Shown here: positions 37,471 through 50,600 of the stretch, piece after piece
Layout of the letters: each line of letters opens with the position of its first letter
How positions within the stretch are numbered: position 1 is the stretch's first letter
Source of the DNA: Puffinus mauretanicus
Lineage: Eukaryota > Chordata > Aves > Procellariiformes > Procellariidae
Reading direction: 5' to 3'
Assembly: GCA_023333565.1 (NCBI GenBank)
Contig: JAJKFH010003229.1
Span: forward strand, 1-64,000
Length of the DNA: 64,000 nt
Program-made: the position numbers and the translations under genes
Notes under the pieces: model-generated
What the model saw: the letters and a program-made list of their open reading frames with translations, nothing else
The model's database searches: none
Told to the model about the DNA's origin: nothing

Positions 37471-40400
37471 TATGCCTTTGTAGTTGAGTAACCTGCTGAG
37501 CAGGACTTCATCTCTCCTAACAATGTCTCTCCTGATATTTTGTTTAAAGGCTTGCTGGTCTGCAGCTAATTTATTTTACAAGTAAAAATCAACTTTCTCC
37601 ATACAGATATGTTTTAAAATTCCTTGAATACTATCAGATACTGTTTTCAAAAGCTAGCCTGTCTGAGGACTAACTCCCAGTGAGACTAGGAGATGTTTAG
37701 AATTTTTCCCCATTTGATTCCTTGCTGTACATCTTTCACTGCTGCAAAATATACACAGTGATATGTAGATGGAAATGTTCAGTGTATATTTATTTTTATT
37801 TTTAAAAGGAAAATCCTGTTATGAAATGTTTGGGTTTAGTGGGAAGAAGTTCTTTTATTGATGAAACTAGAAACTCTACCTCTCTATCATTGTATGTTCC
37901 CGCTATCACAAGAATGCAGAACGAAAGTGCAAATAACAAGTACACTGTGTGCAATTTCTGTCCTTGCTGTCACGATAGCCACTGTAAGAGCTGCTGGTGG
38001 TGACAAGGAGAAAAACATCTGTTGTGTTTTTTGGAATTGACCGCTGAGCAGAACAGGGAGTGATTTATGACCTTATATTTTCTATTATCTTTGGGCATAA
38101 CATTGTGATTTTCTGCTTGGTTTCTGAGGAGAGATATGAACTGTGGTTGGAATCAGTACCAGCCACTGCATGAGTGTCGGGTGCTACCCCGGCCTTCCAC
38201 CCAGGGGACTGGTATCACAGCCTCCCGTAGAGGAAATCTTCCCTCATTACAGAACTAAAGGAAAGATTCCCTGAGATCAAAACCACTTACAAATTACAGA
38301 TATCTCTTGCTAAAAAGAAGAGAGTATTTATTGGTGGAAAAGACCTAGGAAGCTTCCTTGGTCTATTTGCCTGCCAGTGCCTTGTTATTTCTTACATCCT
38401 CTCAAAGGCTTCATTATGTTCAATCCATTCTTGTAGGCTTTAGCGGCAGTCTGGCCTCTTATTTAGAGGATTATTTTTTTGGTATTAAATGTTCACTTAA
38501 CTTCATGCTTCTGTTTGTAGTACAAATCATCCTGCTCCCTTCAACTCAGGTCACTAAACAAAGTAGTACTCTGTATGTAATTATAAAAAAATGAATGGTA
38601 AGAATTTGCGTTGAATTCTTTTGTGAAAAGCTAAACTTTAAGGTTACTTAAGCCCTAATGTTTACCATCATAAAATAAGAATTTCATGCCTTGAGATATG
38701 GAGTGTTGGAAATTGCCTTGTCATATAGTACTTGAAATATCTTAGGCTAAAAAAGAGCAATTTTAATCTTCACGGCGCCAAACATTCAAAAAAATTCAGC
38801 AGCTATGTGCAGTTGCCATATTGCATTAATGCGGATGCTACCAATATTTCTTAACCTAAGTATAAAGAAATTGATGGGTACAATCTTTTTTAGCCTAAAC
38901 ACATACTGACAGAGCTGCCACTGAAGTTACTGGAGTCTACAGATGTCACATGGTAACTGAACATGGCTGTCTGGATGAGTAACATTCCTACTATATGTAG
39001 GAAAAGTCAGTTTTTAATGGCTGAAAAACATAACAGAAAGCAGCTTATAAATTACACCTTTAAACGTTAATTCTTGAGGTGGTTTCGGTAGTGAAGTTTG
39101 GGTATCTTACTTATATTTTAGCTATGGACAATAGCTCTGGAAACTCTGTTCCCTCTAAATCCAGAAGGAACTTCTTCCAACAGCAGGTTATAACTTCAGC
39201 CTTACCTACCCTGAGACATCAGTGGAGGTAACTGTTTGGTCTCCGTTCCACCTTCTGATAGATCCGTATTATTAGTATGCTTTATATTATTCCTCATTAC
39301 CTTTCCTTCTGATATTCATCCTAGATAACTAATTAAAAATGGGGATTTATCTCTGCTAACTTCAATGAATCAAAATGCTAGATAGTTTCGTAGTTAATTC
39401 TAAAGGAGAAGTCTCTTCATCCGTGCCTTCTGGAGGTTCATGTCTTTTTCCCTTATAGCAGAAGCTCACATGCTAGATTTAACCCCTAACTGAAACATTT
39501 AAAACCTAAGTGAGATAAATCTCTCCTTTAATGACTTAAATTTGGTGTCCTTATAATGTTAAAGTCTGAAGAACTATCTTGACAGTTAAAGAAAGTAAAA
39601 TACCATCCCAACACAAATAGAGTGCAATATTTTTAAACAGAAGAAACATCCAAAAGAATTAATCACTGTTTGAAATTAACAGTTAACAGCAAAAAGTGTT
39701 TACTAATGTATAACCTGGTTTTCTCTGGAAAGATCTAATTGCAGCACCTGTTTTCAACAGTTCTAGGACATTATTTTTCTAAGGGTTTTTTTGAGTTCTT
39801 AGCTTACATACTAAATTCAAGTGAATGCAACCAAGAAGTAAAGCAAACTATTAAAATATGGTATGAGCAACATTTTCTTAAGATGCTCAGTTTGCAAGTC
39901 TTAAGAGTGAACAACTGTTTTCTACAGTACTATGATCTTCCGTTTAAGTGCTTACAATGTACTTTCAAAGAGCAAAAGATCTAAAAATATGTTGTATCAC
40001 ATACAAAATTCATTATGTTGATGTATCTCTGTAAAAATCATCCTCCCAGAAGTATTCAAGGAACAACACTACAATTAACTTGCATTTACACAGTGTTTTT
40101 CAGCATAAGGAAATCTGTACAAAGTACTCCCATTTTACAGAAAGGAAAACAAAGACAGAGGTTCAGTGTTTTGATCATGATTCTGGTATTTCTGAGCCAA
40201 GAAGGTCTCTAGTGTTCATGATCAGAGCACTGGACATCTTTCACAGATGATCCTCTCTCATCTATGAGAAGATGTTCTCCTGGAATCAGTCCCAGAGAGA
40301 CATATTGGGGGAGCAGGTGGGGATTTACTGAAAAGAAGACACGGCTATTTGAACGCTATTGTAGTCATTTACAATACAGCCATTAAGCTGAACATACACG

Positions 40401-41448
40401 GAAAGTAAACATTTATGTGACTGGCGATCTAGCTGAAAAAAGTGGAAAATGGGACAAAAATGCCTATGTTTTAATTTTGCTTCAGTTAGGTGTCTGACTC
40501 TTCCTGTTATGCTATTTCTGTGTTGTCATCTTTCTATAGAGCTGTAGGCTTTGGAAATGCTAGATCAAATCAAGAAAGGTAAAAGTAAAAAAAAAAAAAA
40601 AAAAACACAAACCAAAAACAGTTATTTGAGGAAAAAACAGGCCAAGAAAAAACAACCAGCTGTAGTCTATACTATTCAGTGTGAAAAATGTAATGTTAAT
40701 TCTCTCTGTTTTTTTTTTTTCTGTAGGAGATCATTAGAGGGCTTTATGGTCTTTCCAGATCAGTACAAAAGCCATTCTATATCTTGATGTGTCTCTATGA
40801 AATTGAAAGATGTGACCTCCGTAGGGGATACTACTGTTGGTTTTACATCATTAATGTTTCCCTTCATTTATTTCTGCAGAATACCTGCACTGTCTTTTAA
40901 AGTGGGAATTGCCTGGGGTGACAAATTGAATCTTGAATCTTTGCACCTGACGCCATGAGAGCCTATAAATTAGTTATGGGCTAGGAAGATAGAATCCTAA
41001 ATGTTTCTATTTCTCATAGAAAAAATGACCCTTGGGGTCACTAACCGAAGAATGAAAAACCTGGACTTGTTAACAAGAAAACGATTAATTATTTACACAC
41101 ATCTGGGTATTTGCCATTAGCATCTTTAGAATTAGAAGTCCTTGTTCTGCTGGATTTACTTTGGCCCTCAAGACTCTAGTTGTTAAAAATGGGGTTCAAG
41201 TCTAGCCCATTTAATACCGGGAAATATGTACAACGGAAACTATGAGTTAAAGCAGGGCTATATGGGTCCATTGCTTTTGGTCTTTCAAAGGAACCGAAGA
41301 TTAAGCTATCTTATTTCAAAGCTACAATAGTGTAGAATCACCAGTAGTAACTGTATCATCACCATAATGGTGGTTTATTATTCTAGCACATTCAAGGCCA
41401 GGATGAAGCAAATAAATTATTGAGTGCTGTGGGTGATTTCATTTATTT
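37471..41448. other. Non-coding AT-rich DNA
   Basis: No gene recognised. A19 lies at 40587-40605 and a T run at about 40710. The open frame across the A19 run is Lys-rich because of it. Confidence 0.5.
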
Positions 41449-41464
41449 ATGTATGTATGTATGT
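41449..41464. repeat. Short (TATG)n microsatellite
   Basis: Four tandem TATG units directly after ATTTATTTA. Too short to be more than a simple-repeat seed. Confidence 0.85.
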
Positions 41465-41922
41465 CATTGTTAGAGCAAACAGTAGAGAAAAATCTTGCAT
41501 CCTAATATGACTCCCATGGGGAAATCTTAACGCCATTCAGCCAGGTGGAGCTTCTATGTGGTTTTTTTTCCATTTGCTGCCATCCGCCTATCCATCATAA
41601 TGCCCTGAGCACTTTTCATCCATGAAAATTCCTTGCTACAGCAATATATAGGCCTTGTGAATAAAGTCTGGCACCCCTAAGGGGAACAATATAGACTTCT
41701 AGGAATTGTCATATATTTAATCTGTTTTAAGGCCTGAAAAGTATATTTCTGTAATAAAATATTTTAAGACCTTTTTGTCCTGGGAAATCTCTTTTCCATG
41801 GCAGGTGACCTTTACAGGTCCTCTCTGGCTACATAACTGCTACGGATATGAACATTTAGGGTTTCAAATGGATACAGTATGATGCAGGCATTTTTTAAAG
41901 ATTACTTGAAGGCTAAAGCACT

Positions 41923-41923
<1 letters not shown>

Positions 41924-41954
<31 letters not shown>
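41924..41954. repeat. Poly(C) 31-mer
   Basis: An uninterrupted run of 31 C between 'agcactt' and 'gcaat', with AT-rich flanks. The minus strand is G31, capable of G-quadruplex formation; the plus strand can form an i-motif. No CpG island or gene lies next to it. Such runs are hard to sequence, so the true length may differ. Confidence 0.95.
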
Positions 41955-41955
<1 letters not shown>

Positions 41956-43939
41956 CAATATTTGAGTAGTTTGAAAGCATCAAGGCCCGTGTTATCCCTG
42001 CAGATACATGCAGAAAACTCCCAATGGCTACAGCCGAAGCTGCACGTGTGCTTCCAAGGGCAGTATTTGGCTCTGAAAGTTAACTAGGATATGAGAGAAT
42101 AGAATTGGGGTTTGTATAGCCCATTTCATATTTGTTATGGCTCACAGCATCTTAGAAGGAAATAAATGAGACACTACTAGCACAGGGAGCGTGTAGGAAG
42201 GCTGAGAAGACATTAGGTGCTTAGTAGAAGATCGCACAGTGTTTCAAAAAGCAGAGCTTGATTTATTAAGAAAAGTAACAGTGGCCAGAAATACTGATGT
42301 TATTGTTTTTTCCTTCCTTCTCCCTCTGTCTCTTACACCCACAAAAGGTGCCATTGAATTTTTAACTTTAGAGTTTTTAACCTCTTAAAACTATTGACTT
42401 TTTCTTTTCCCTTAGCCTTTACTTCTGAGCATCCAGCAAGACCTGGGTGTTAGGTCTGAAAAACAAAATGGCTTCTCAACCTCAGCCCTGCAGTGTCCAA
42501 TGCTTTAGTCTAGTCATGTTGACATCACGTGCACAGCTATGTAGTAGGATATGTGCAGTTGTCTGGAGAAGACACTCCTAAGGAACTAAGCAAGGCAGGC
42601 AGTTTTCCAGTAGCTTCTTCAGGGCAACCTGCGCTGCTAGAGCAGAGACAGCTGAGCTGGCTCTGTCTCTGCTCGCTCAGGACTCGGGGGCATGCGGTGC
42701 AGCACAGCACCTGAGCTGACAAATCATGTGGGAGCTTAAATTCAGAAGCAATACTGACACATTTAGCTTGGGCAAAGCACGGGCTAGTGAGTGCTTCCAA
42801 GATATTGGACTGCTCCTATGTAGCTTCTTGCCGTGACCTGGGTAAGTCTTCACTGTGCTACCCTAATTCACGTCTCTGGTAGGTTAGAGAGCAAGCTACG
42901 TTTATCAGGCTCCATGGTGCAATGGAGACTTGCCATACAGACCCCAATCACGTGGGAAATGCTGAGCCAGCAGATTCCTCTATAAAGCTCATTGCAAGAT
43001 TTGGGGTAGCTGGGATGATGCAAGAGTTGATAAGCCACCCGAGCCCAAATTCTGTTAAGTTTTGAAGGGGAAAAAGCCAGTTAGTCCCAGATACAACATG
43101 TTTAGCCTGGTGTTCCCAACACCACCAACTGAACAATTTTTAGAGTTTGTGGCTTCTCATTATCTATTTCTGATGCAATGTGAGAGTTGCATGTGCCTGT
43201 AATTTCCCCTCTAAATCCCTCTGTAAGTAAGCACTCTTGTGGTGACTGCATAGTTCTCACTGCTTGGAACAGTCTGAATTCATATTACTGACATCAGGGT
43301 TGGATTTATCTGATGATATTTCCTTAATTGTTTAATTTGTTAAAACATTTAATAGAACATTTCTGGAACGATGTACTCAATATTTTCACCATAAAAATGA
43401 GCAGCAACATGTGTATCTGTCTGCTACTGCATTTGAAGTGGTAGGATTTGGTCTTGGGCAGTGCCAGGAACTTGCTGCTTTTGTAGTTTGTGTGGAATAA
43501 TTTGGATGCAATCACAGATTTTCTTGCTGACTATTCTCTGCCTTACAGTAAGCAGGATTATGGGAGATGCCCTTAAGTAATGATCGTAATAATAGGATAT
43601 TATGTACCTACAAGCATCCATACACACATGCATGTGCTACATTTACACTTTTTATATCTGATTTTTTAGCAGCTCTACAGTAATTGCTTAGTTGAACTGC
43701 CCCCCTTTGTTTTTTTAAATATATATATATGTATGTGTATATGTTAAGATATCCTTCCTGCTATTCCCTTTTTTATGCAGAGGTGAGGGCTATCACTGCT
43801 GGTGCAGGACCCAGAGTTTTTACCATGTAGTGACTGGGGCCCATTTTACCTCCTTAACTCACACAAGGCTCCCTATTGATCTTAGCTTTGCATTTTGCTG
43901 TTGCAGTGGAAGCTGAAGAAGAAATAATATGAAGAAGTA
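41955..43939. other. Non-coding DNA, mixed composition
   Basis: No gene recognised. Short (AT)n/(GT)n text lies at 43717-43741. The opposed frames at about 42.53-42.80 kb come from a moderately GC-rich patch with no family resemblance. Confidence 0.5.
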
Positions 43940-44044
43940 TAGAATCATAGAACAGAATCATAGAATCATTAAGGTTGGAAAAGACCTCTAAGATCATCGT
44001 GTCCAACCGTCAACCCAACACACCATGCCCACTACACCAAGTAT
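43940..44044 (-). mobile_element. CR1 LINE 3' tail fragment, minus strand
   Basis: The text starts with three repeats of AGAATCATAG/AGAATCAT (the reverse complement of the CR1 terminal octamer array), then aaggttggaaaagacctcta, agatcatcgtgtccaaccgt and a CR1 stretch ending near 'cactacaccaagt'. Only the terminal 100 or so bases survive. The octamer region is expanded relative to the other copies. The subfamily differs in text from the copy at 21.3 kb. Confidence 0.93.
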
Positions 44045-44289
44045 GATAAGCACAAAAGCTTCTAAGCTATAGTGTTTTAGCTAGAGTTAAGGGAACATTT
44101 GCCTTTCTTCTCAGATCATGCCAGCAGAGTCCCAGGCAAAAGTCATGTCATGAAGGACAAAGTGGAGCGGGGTCAGGGTGCTCGTCCACAGGGAAGCGTT
44201 GGGAGAAAGGGGAAAGCTGGAAAGGAGAGGCAAGGCAAGACCTCTGGGAAAAGGTACTTGTGGCTGCTCCAGCTGCTGAGGGAAGGAAG

Positions 44290-44480
44290 GACATGAAGGG
44301 CTGAGCTGCGGGAGCCTGCTGGCAAGGAGCAGCCTCCCGCGGGTGCAGCCTCCCCTCTCCGCCTCCGGTGGGGCACCCGCCGGCACCCACCGCCCCTTGG
44401 CAAAGCAGGTGGCAAGGCTGCTGCCGCTCTCCTGCCCCCAGCAGTCGGCTGCTTCCCTTACCTGCGCCTAGAGCTGGCTG
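44290..44480. promoter_or_regulatory. GC-rich patch, weak CpG island
   Basis: About a dozen CpGs lie within about 190 bases (for example cccgcgggtg, cctccggtgg, acccgccggc) in an otherwise AT-rich region. Open frames cross it in all three minus-strand frames, a sign of high GC and not of coding. No TATA, exon or donor is apparent. It may be an orphan CpG patch or the site of an old GC-rich insertion. Confidence 0.25.
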
Positions 44481-46631
44481 GCGTGGCTCGTGTGGTCTGT
44501 GCCATACTGGCGAAAAAAGGAAAAATAGAAACCCCAGAACTGTATGCGCACATACGGTTACACAGAAGCGTTTGCCAGTGTTTGGCTGCAGGGGAAGTCA
44601 GGAGGGCAGGTAATGAATGTCTTAATTAAAATGCTGGTAATGTTGACTATACAATTACATTTTTTTTAAAAAGGTAATGTATAGGTGAGCAACGTGGTTA
44701 GTGCCTTATTGATGCCTGCCCTGGGTGTGGGATAGTTTGTGGGTTGCCTTCAGAAACAAAAATTTCTGTAGTCCCTTCCAGTTAAATAGATTGCAAAGCC
44801 TGAGCTAAAGCTAATGAACGACACGGGGTCAGAAGGCTGTTTAAAGCAACAGGTATTTAACCTCCGAGCCAGTGTGTTTTACGCAACCTCCTCTACATCT
44901 GCTCTGCAGAGGAAGGGAGCTTGCAGCAGCCTTTCTACCTGTAGCAGGACACATTTTCCTCCCCAGGAGCTCCCTGCCTAGGCTGGCATGAGCACAAGGT
45001 GGGGTCTTTTCTTACCTGCAGAGGATGGCCAGCTTTCAAAAAGCATTAACCTCCTACCAGGCTCCACCTCTTTCACAATCATAATATTTTAGCTTAAAAA
45101 TCATAACATGTTAAAGACAACTCTGCATTCCTTTTCGCTAGCCTCTGGCTTTAAAATCGTGGGGTTATATTCAGGTCAGACTGTCAGCTCTCCCTCTGCA
45201 ACAGTCTAAAAGCTAAATCCCTTTTAAAAAAGAAAATAAATCTTCAGTTCTCACGTAATGACTTGGTATCTGGAGCTGAGGCTTCACAGAAAAGATCAAA
45301 TAGCCTGAGTCTTGTGACAGAACTGTAAGAAATGGCAGTTCCTCATTAGAGAGTAACATCACATTTATGGTGTTAAAATGGACCAAAAGGACCCCTTCGG
45401 TCTTTGAATGTTCCCTGAGACAGATGACCAAGGATATAGTCCCTGTGATAGGAGCTGGTGCCGCTTCCACGCTGCGTGTGTCCGTGATTGCCACTTGTGC
45501 TCTGGACTCTTACATTGTTATAGCTGCTCACTCAAGTGTTACATGGAGTTAAATTGGATTGTTGTGGCATGCAGAGTGGTAACGAGATGTGGGATGCTGC
45601 GCAAAAGTTAATGACTCGTGGGCACAGATGGGGCCAAAAGCGGTTATGAGCGGCTGCTTGACATTAAACCCCTAGAAAGTTTGAGAAGAGCAGAGGTGGA
45701 GGGGCTATACATAGAACAGCTCGTTCTCCCTTGACGATCTTTCCTTAAAAAGAGAGCAGGATCCTTGTCCCATTCGGACCCAACCATGAGCTCATCTCAG
45801 CCTGCACACTCTTCTCCAACAGCTGCAGCTGTGTTACAGCAGCCTCTGTGCCTGTGCTAATGGGATAAAAGCATTTCCATGTGCTCTTTTCATTCGGAGA
45901 GCATACAGCCCTCCCCACAGCCTCCAGCGTATCCTCGTTCCCTTGAAATGGATTCAAATATTAAAGCCTGTTAGGTTTAATTATCGCTAAAAGTCTGGGA
46001 GGAAGCAAAATCTTATGGCCACTTTAAGCTGTTTCAAGATAGGTACGTATAAATCACAAATGTGTAATCACTTACGGGAAATTCAGAAGCCGGCAGAAAG
46101 CAGTAATATGTACCAAAGAGAGCGATCATAAAACTTACACGGTCTTCTCAACCACGTGTGCAGGGTTTTGCAGTTCCTGGCCTGGTGAACGTTGTTCCTT
46201 AGTGAGGGCCTCTCATGGTCAGGACCTGCACAGGACAAACTCGCAGCCACGAGGCCTGACGTGGTGACGTGCCAGAGGTGCCACATGCCTTTCCAGGCTT
46301 TCATAAACAAGCCCATGAACAGGTACATTGCTACTGGGACAACTTTGTGCTTTATCCCAAAAATCGTTAAATCCCCATAGTTTCAGATGAAGTCAACGGG
46401 AAGAGCTTGCCTTCAGCCCTTTTATCATGTGCAAAACAAAATTATATTCAAAGAGGTTTTTTTTATTTGTGAGAGTATAGAATGAAGCACACGTGGGAAA
46501 GTTTTCTCCCTGTTACATATATCCCTGTTACCCTTCTATGCTATTTCTGATTTTGGGCAACTACTGCTCTGCATTCTGCATGGACAGTGGATCAGCCAGT
46601 GGACGTCTACTCTTTGATTTGAATGGACCTT
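44481..46631. other. Non-coding DNA
   Basis: No gene, RNA or named repeat recognised. Confidence 0.5.
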
Positions 46632-46689
46632 TGTGTATATATATACACACACATTTAACGTACATGGTGTGTGTATATATATATATATT
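46632..46689. repeat. Palindromic (TG)n(TA)n/(CA)n tract
   Basis: The sequence from 46632 to 46649 (tgtgtatatatatacaca) is an exact 18-base palindrome. About 20 bases on, a second GTGTGTATATATATATAT run follows. The alternating purine-pyrimidine sequence can extrude a cruciform or flip to non-B DNA and is likely length-variable. Confidence 0.9.
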
Positions 46690-49600
46690 TAACAAAGCTG
46701 TGCCTAGTCTTCCCTCCCTCCTTTTTCTAATACAAAAGCTATTGCTTTCATTAAGTCATGCTGTAGCAAAACAGCATCATAACAAAAAGTAAATCATTCA
46801 GGTTACATTGAAGGGCAGTGCAAAGAAAACAATCCTGGTGGGTAGCTGTTCTTACGCAAGGGCTGAAGAAAGAAGTGTATTTCCTTCTTCTGTTGTGGGC
46901 TGACTTCAAATCCAAGTCCACAGGAAGTCTCGGTTTACAATTTGCATCGTTCTCTCTTCTCCCATTAGAATATCCATGATGACATCTGGCAGCCACAGCA
47001 GCAGCAGACAAGCTCCACTATCCTTTTCTTTTTTTAAGTATTTATATGTTTGTGGAGAAGCAACCACCCAATCAAAATAGAAACAGTGGCTTACTTTCAG
47101 TTTTGCACATGCGCCACGTGCTTCTTAACATTGTCAATTTTTATTAACGAACTATTTCAATTTTCCTCTGATGTGTAATCACATTACTCTTTCTTCCTGT
47201 ATAAAATTTTCCTGTAAAAGTTTAAAGCCTCCTGTTCCTGATGGAAAGGCCTCCTGTCTTTCTGTTTCTAAAGACCTTTTTTTTTCTGATCTTTAACTTC
47301 ATACCACACAGGAAAAAAAGCCATTACTAACAGATCAGGGAGGTGCTATAAAATGTTTCTTGGAAGGGGATGTAAAAAAGCACATATCATGTTTTGTGGA
47401 GGATGCTGCACCTACTATTGCGGTTGGAAGAGCTGAATCACTGTTTTTTCAGATGGAGATGGGACTGTTTGCTAATGCCTATTGACAGTGTATCTTGATG
47501 AGGCTGAGCTCTAGCAAGTGCTGATAAATTCCAGACTCTAATGAAACATCTTTGAGAAACATTAACATTTGCTAAATAAATGTCTTTTCCTCTTCTCTGT
47601 TGCATGTAATGGATGTTTTTAACATTGTTTGCCAGTCCTTTTACAAAGCATAACAGATGGCCACTGCCTCTAATGAAGTAATTATATTACCTAATTCTTT
47701 CCTCGGGAAAGAAAAGGTTTGGGCTTGATTTTTCACTGTCTTACCTCTTGACTTCTGTGAAGTGTCTTGCATTTGTCACTAGTATTTTCTGTTGATGACC
47801 CTGATGACAAAGATAAGAAGAAAGTATTTGGTTGAAAAATCTATTGCCAGTTTTAAATTAAACAATGGCTATATCTCTTGGTATTGCTTTTTGATTTGGT
47901 CACCTTCTCTGTTCATAAAATGTAAAAGGGAAAGCTCACTCCAAAAGTTCGTGAAGAAGCACAGAGCTGATAAGGGCCAACTGTCACAGTGATGTGGTAG
48001 ATCTACACTGCTCTGAGAGACAGATCTTGGGAATGCTCAGAAACACCCTCTTCTCCTTGATCTACCCATAACCTGTTGACATAATTGCTTAAAGGATTTG
48101 GTGTCGATACCCTCTGCGTGTCTTCTTTGCGTGTTCTTGGTGACAGGCTAAGCCAGCTGGCTGAGTTTTATTGAGGTCCTAAAGTGGCAGATATGCTTGT
48201 GCATGTGAGGAGCCATATGCGGTGAAACTGGCCTCTAAAATAGGTTGGGTTCCAGGTCCAGTGTTTGTACAGAGACGCAGCCTTGAGAACTGCCCGCTGG
48301 TGAGGTTAGTCTGCTCTCTGAAGTACATGTGTGTCCTGCTGAGAACCTGAGCGCGCTATCAAAATGGACACGCTGGGAGCGTCCAGGAGCATACTGGCAA
48401 GATGGGGTCTTTCTGCAGCACGCTCCCGCGTGTGCATGTGAATGGCAGAGTGAGAACAGAGACTCCTCAGATCCAGAATATACTTAATTCCTAAACATTT
48501 CAAGAAACTATTTGGCCTTTGACATTGATGACATACCATAGATTGCTAATAATAGCATGCCTGAACTTTAGTTAGAAAAATAAGCACATCCCTCAGTAAT
48601 TCCCACACTCCTAAGTTAAATCACCACAGTATCATATTAATGCCAGGGCTGATGAAATATAGAGAAATAGTAAAACCTCAGCTGAATAAAACTTGTTCTC
48701 CGTTGAGAGGTCTTTTTCATGAGACTGAAAAGAACAGTAAGATGTCAGCTAGTCATTCGTCAGCACCACTGCTCCTGGACACCGATAGGGGTGACAGGAT
48801 GCTCTTGTTGTCCCACCCTCTTCACAAGTGTCAAGATCTTGCACAAAGCTGCTGATGTTCTGCTGAATTATTACGGCAAATGCAGTTTCATTAACTACCC
48901 TTCAAATAAAGGAAGCATGAGTAAGAGGAAGAATTCACTAAGTTAAGATAGAGGAATTCCTGGAAGGAAGTACTATGAATAGACGAGCTTGGAGAGGAAG
49001 CTCAGTCTGAAGGTTAGGTTGTATTGCTTTTGTTCGGTTTTTGTAAGATGAATAAAATCTATCTATCTCCAAGAGGAGTTCGAGCTTGGATATTAATTCT
49101 AGGTCTGCATGTTTTCTGAGCACAGAGGTAAGGACTCAGCCTGTTCACACCTGCAAGTAGTATGAAACGGATTATTCACAAAGGGGGAAATAGTGGGATT
49201 TATGCCAAAATTCCCTAGTATTTACTACTCATGCATCTAGGAAGAAATGAGTAACAGAAATCTGTGAGTGCAGACAGGGATAAAAGTTCATTTCATTATG
49301 AGGAGACCTGGGTTTTGCATGAATCTTGGAGGATGTAGTAATCAACAGAGTAATATTGTTTCCACAGAGTCATTATATATGAGATAGCTGCCCTGGTATT
49401 GAACTCATTTCTCACCTGTCTGGACATGACATTCAAAACCTTATTGTTTGTTTGATACAAAAATTCAGTGTTTGGGTTTGCTGGGTACCTCTTCTGAAGG
49501 CAAACAAAAAGTATGTGTCAAATCAGGAAAGACAGAAGGAATATGAAAATGAGCAAGATGGACTGATATCCACATACTTTAAGTGGAATGGTTTGAGTTA

Positions 49601-50249
49601 TCCTGAGGTTTACTTGCTGATGTTTTTATCCCCTTTATGCTGACTATCAGGATATCCTGTTGCTATAGGCTAATGTGGAATGCACTCTGCTTTAATGGTC
49701 AGAGTTCAGTGGTTTCATCGTATTTTCACAAGCAGAAAGCTGGTCCTTAACAAAAATTTTTTTGTCCCAAGGGGCTAGGCATATGCTGGGAAGAAAATGT
49801 ATCACAAATTTCAAGCATGCAAACTGTCGTGGGCTTTTAAGACTGTAACGACAGAGAAATTACAGCACAGAGACTTCACGGTGGTAGCAGTGCTGGGGCG
49901 TAAAGTGTAGTATAGCGTACTCCTGGTATGCAGCAATAGTGTACTTCCCTTGCAATCATTCAAACTAGGAGAAAAATAGTTGCCATTTTGAACTATGCTG
50001 CCTTCTTTTTGCATGTAGAAATCAGCTCTATGCATTAGAAAGGTTTAGAAGCAGAGGTCATGTCACATCTCAGGAACGAGAGGAAGCTACCTTACAATGT
50101 TATAGGCGGCATTATCAGCAAGAATCAATAGAACTGCCTGCTGTATATGGTTTTTAAAATTTATTTTAACATTGCTAAATTTGGATCTGAAGCTCAGCTG
50201 AGAAGCAACTACAGAACTTTAGCTTTTCCCTGCCAATAGAAAGTTTTTG
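46690..50249. other. Non-coding DNA, one enhancer-like block
   Basis: No gene recognised. The part from 47440 to 47700 (ending taatgaagtaattatattac) is free of simple repeats and homeodomain-site-rich, so it may be a conserved non-coding element, but nothing in this single sequence proves that. Confidence 0.4.
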
Positions 50250-50398
50250 AAGTTCCTGCAAGAAACGGGTGTCACGGCTGCCTGGAAGGGAGCCCGCCGA
50301 GTTTTCCTGTTTCTCTCTGAGCCACTTGACATCAAAGCTTGCAACTTGTCCTCCGTGACGCGGGCAGGGCGGGCGGGGGGCGGGCAGAGCCGAGGGGA

Positions 50399-50466
50399 GG
50401 GGGAGCGCGGCGGAGGGGAGGCGGCGGGCGGAGGGGGAGCGGGGCGGAGGGGAGGCGGCGGCCGGC
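50399..50466. repeat. 34-bp imperfect tandem duplication in G-rich core
   Basis: Two adjacent copies of a unit reading approximately ggggagcgSggcggagggga then ggcggcggScggag differ at only a few positions. The duplication doubles a cluster of GGCGG and GGGG boxes, so it changes the number of potential Sp1/G4 motifs in the island. Unit boundaries are accurate to a few bases. Confidence 0.75.
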
Positions 50467-50586
50467 AGGGGCTGCTCTGCGCCCGGCCACGGGGCCGGCT
50501 CGGCTTCCCTGGTCCTCCGCCTTGGGCTTCCCTGCCGGGTTGTGCTCTCCCCTCTGTTCTGTCTGCTGTCAGTTAAATGGAACCGA

Positions 50587-50596
50587 TTACGTCAAT
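50587..50596 (-). promoter_or_regulatory. CRE/ATF-like site
   Basis: TTACGTCAAT, read on the minus strand as ATTGACGTAA, matches the TGACGTAA variant of the cAMP-response element and the ATF/CEBP composite site. It lies just after the CpG island, the usual position for a promoter-proximal CRE. A single motif match is only suggestive. Confidence 0.35.
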
Positions 50597-50600
50597 AAAT

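Larger units (their letters stand above)
50250..50600. promoter_or_regulatory. CpG island with G-rich core, promoter candidate
   Basis: This is one of the two densest CpG clusters in the window (50270-50520). The core at 50360-50470 is strongly G-skewed with many GGGG and GGCGG boxes (Sp1/KLF-type) and G-quadruplex potential. It contains a 34-base imperfect tandem duplication. A TGACGCG lies just before the core (50356-50362) and a TTACGTCAAT CRE/ATF-like site just after it (50587-50596). The region 50220-50340 upstream is a plausible 5' flank. No coding first exon is evident. A GTAAGT donor-like site occurs at about 50882. It is best read as an alternative or lncRNA promoter whose direction is not fixed by the sequence. 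Confidence 0.5.
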
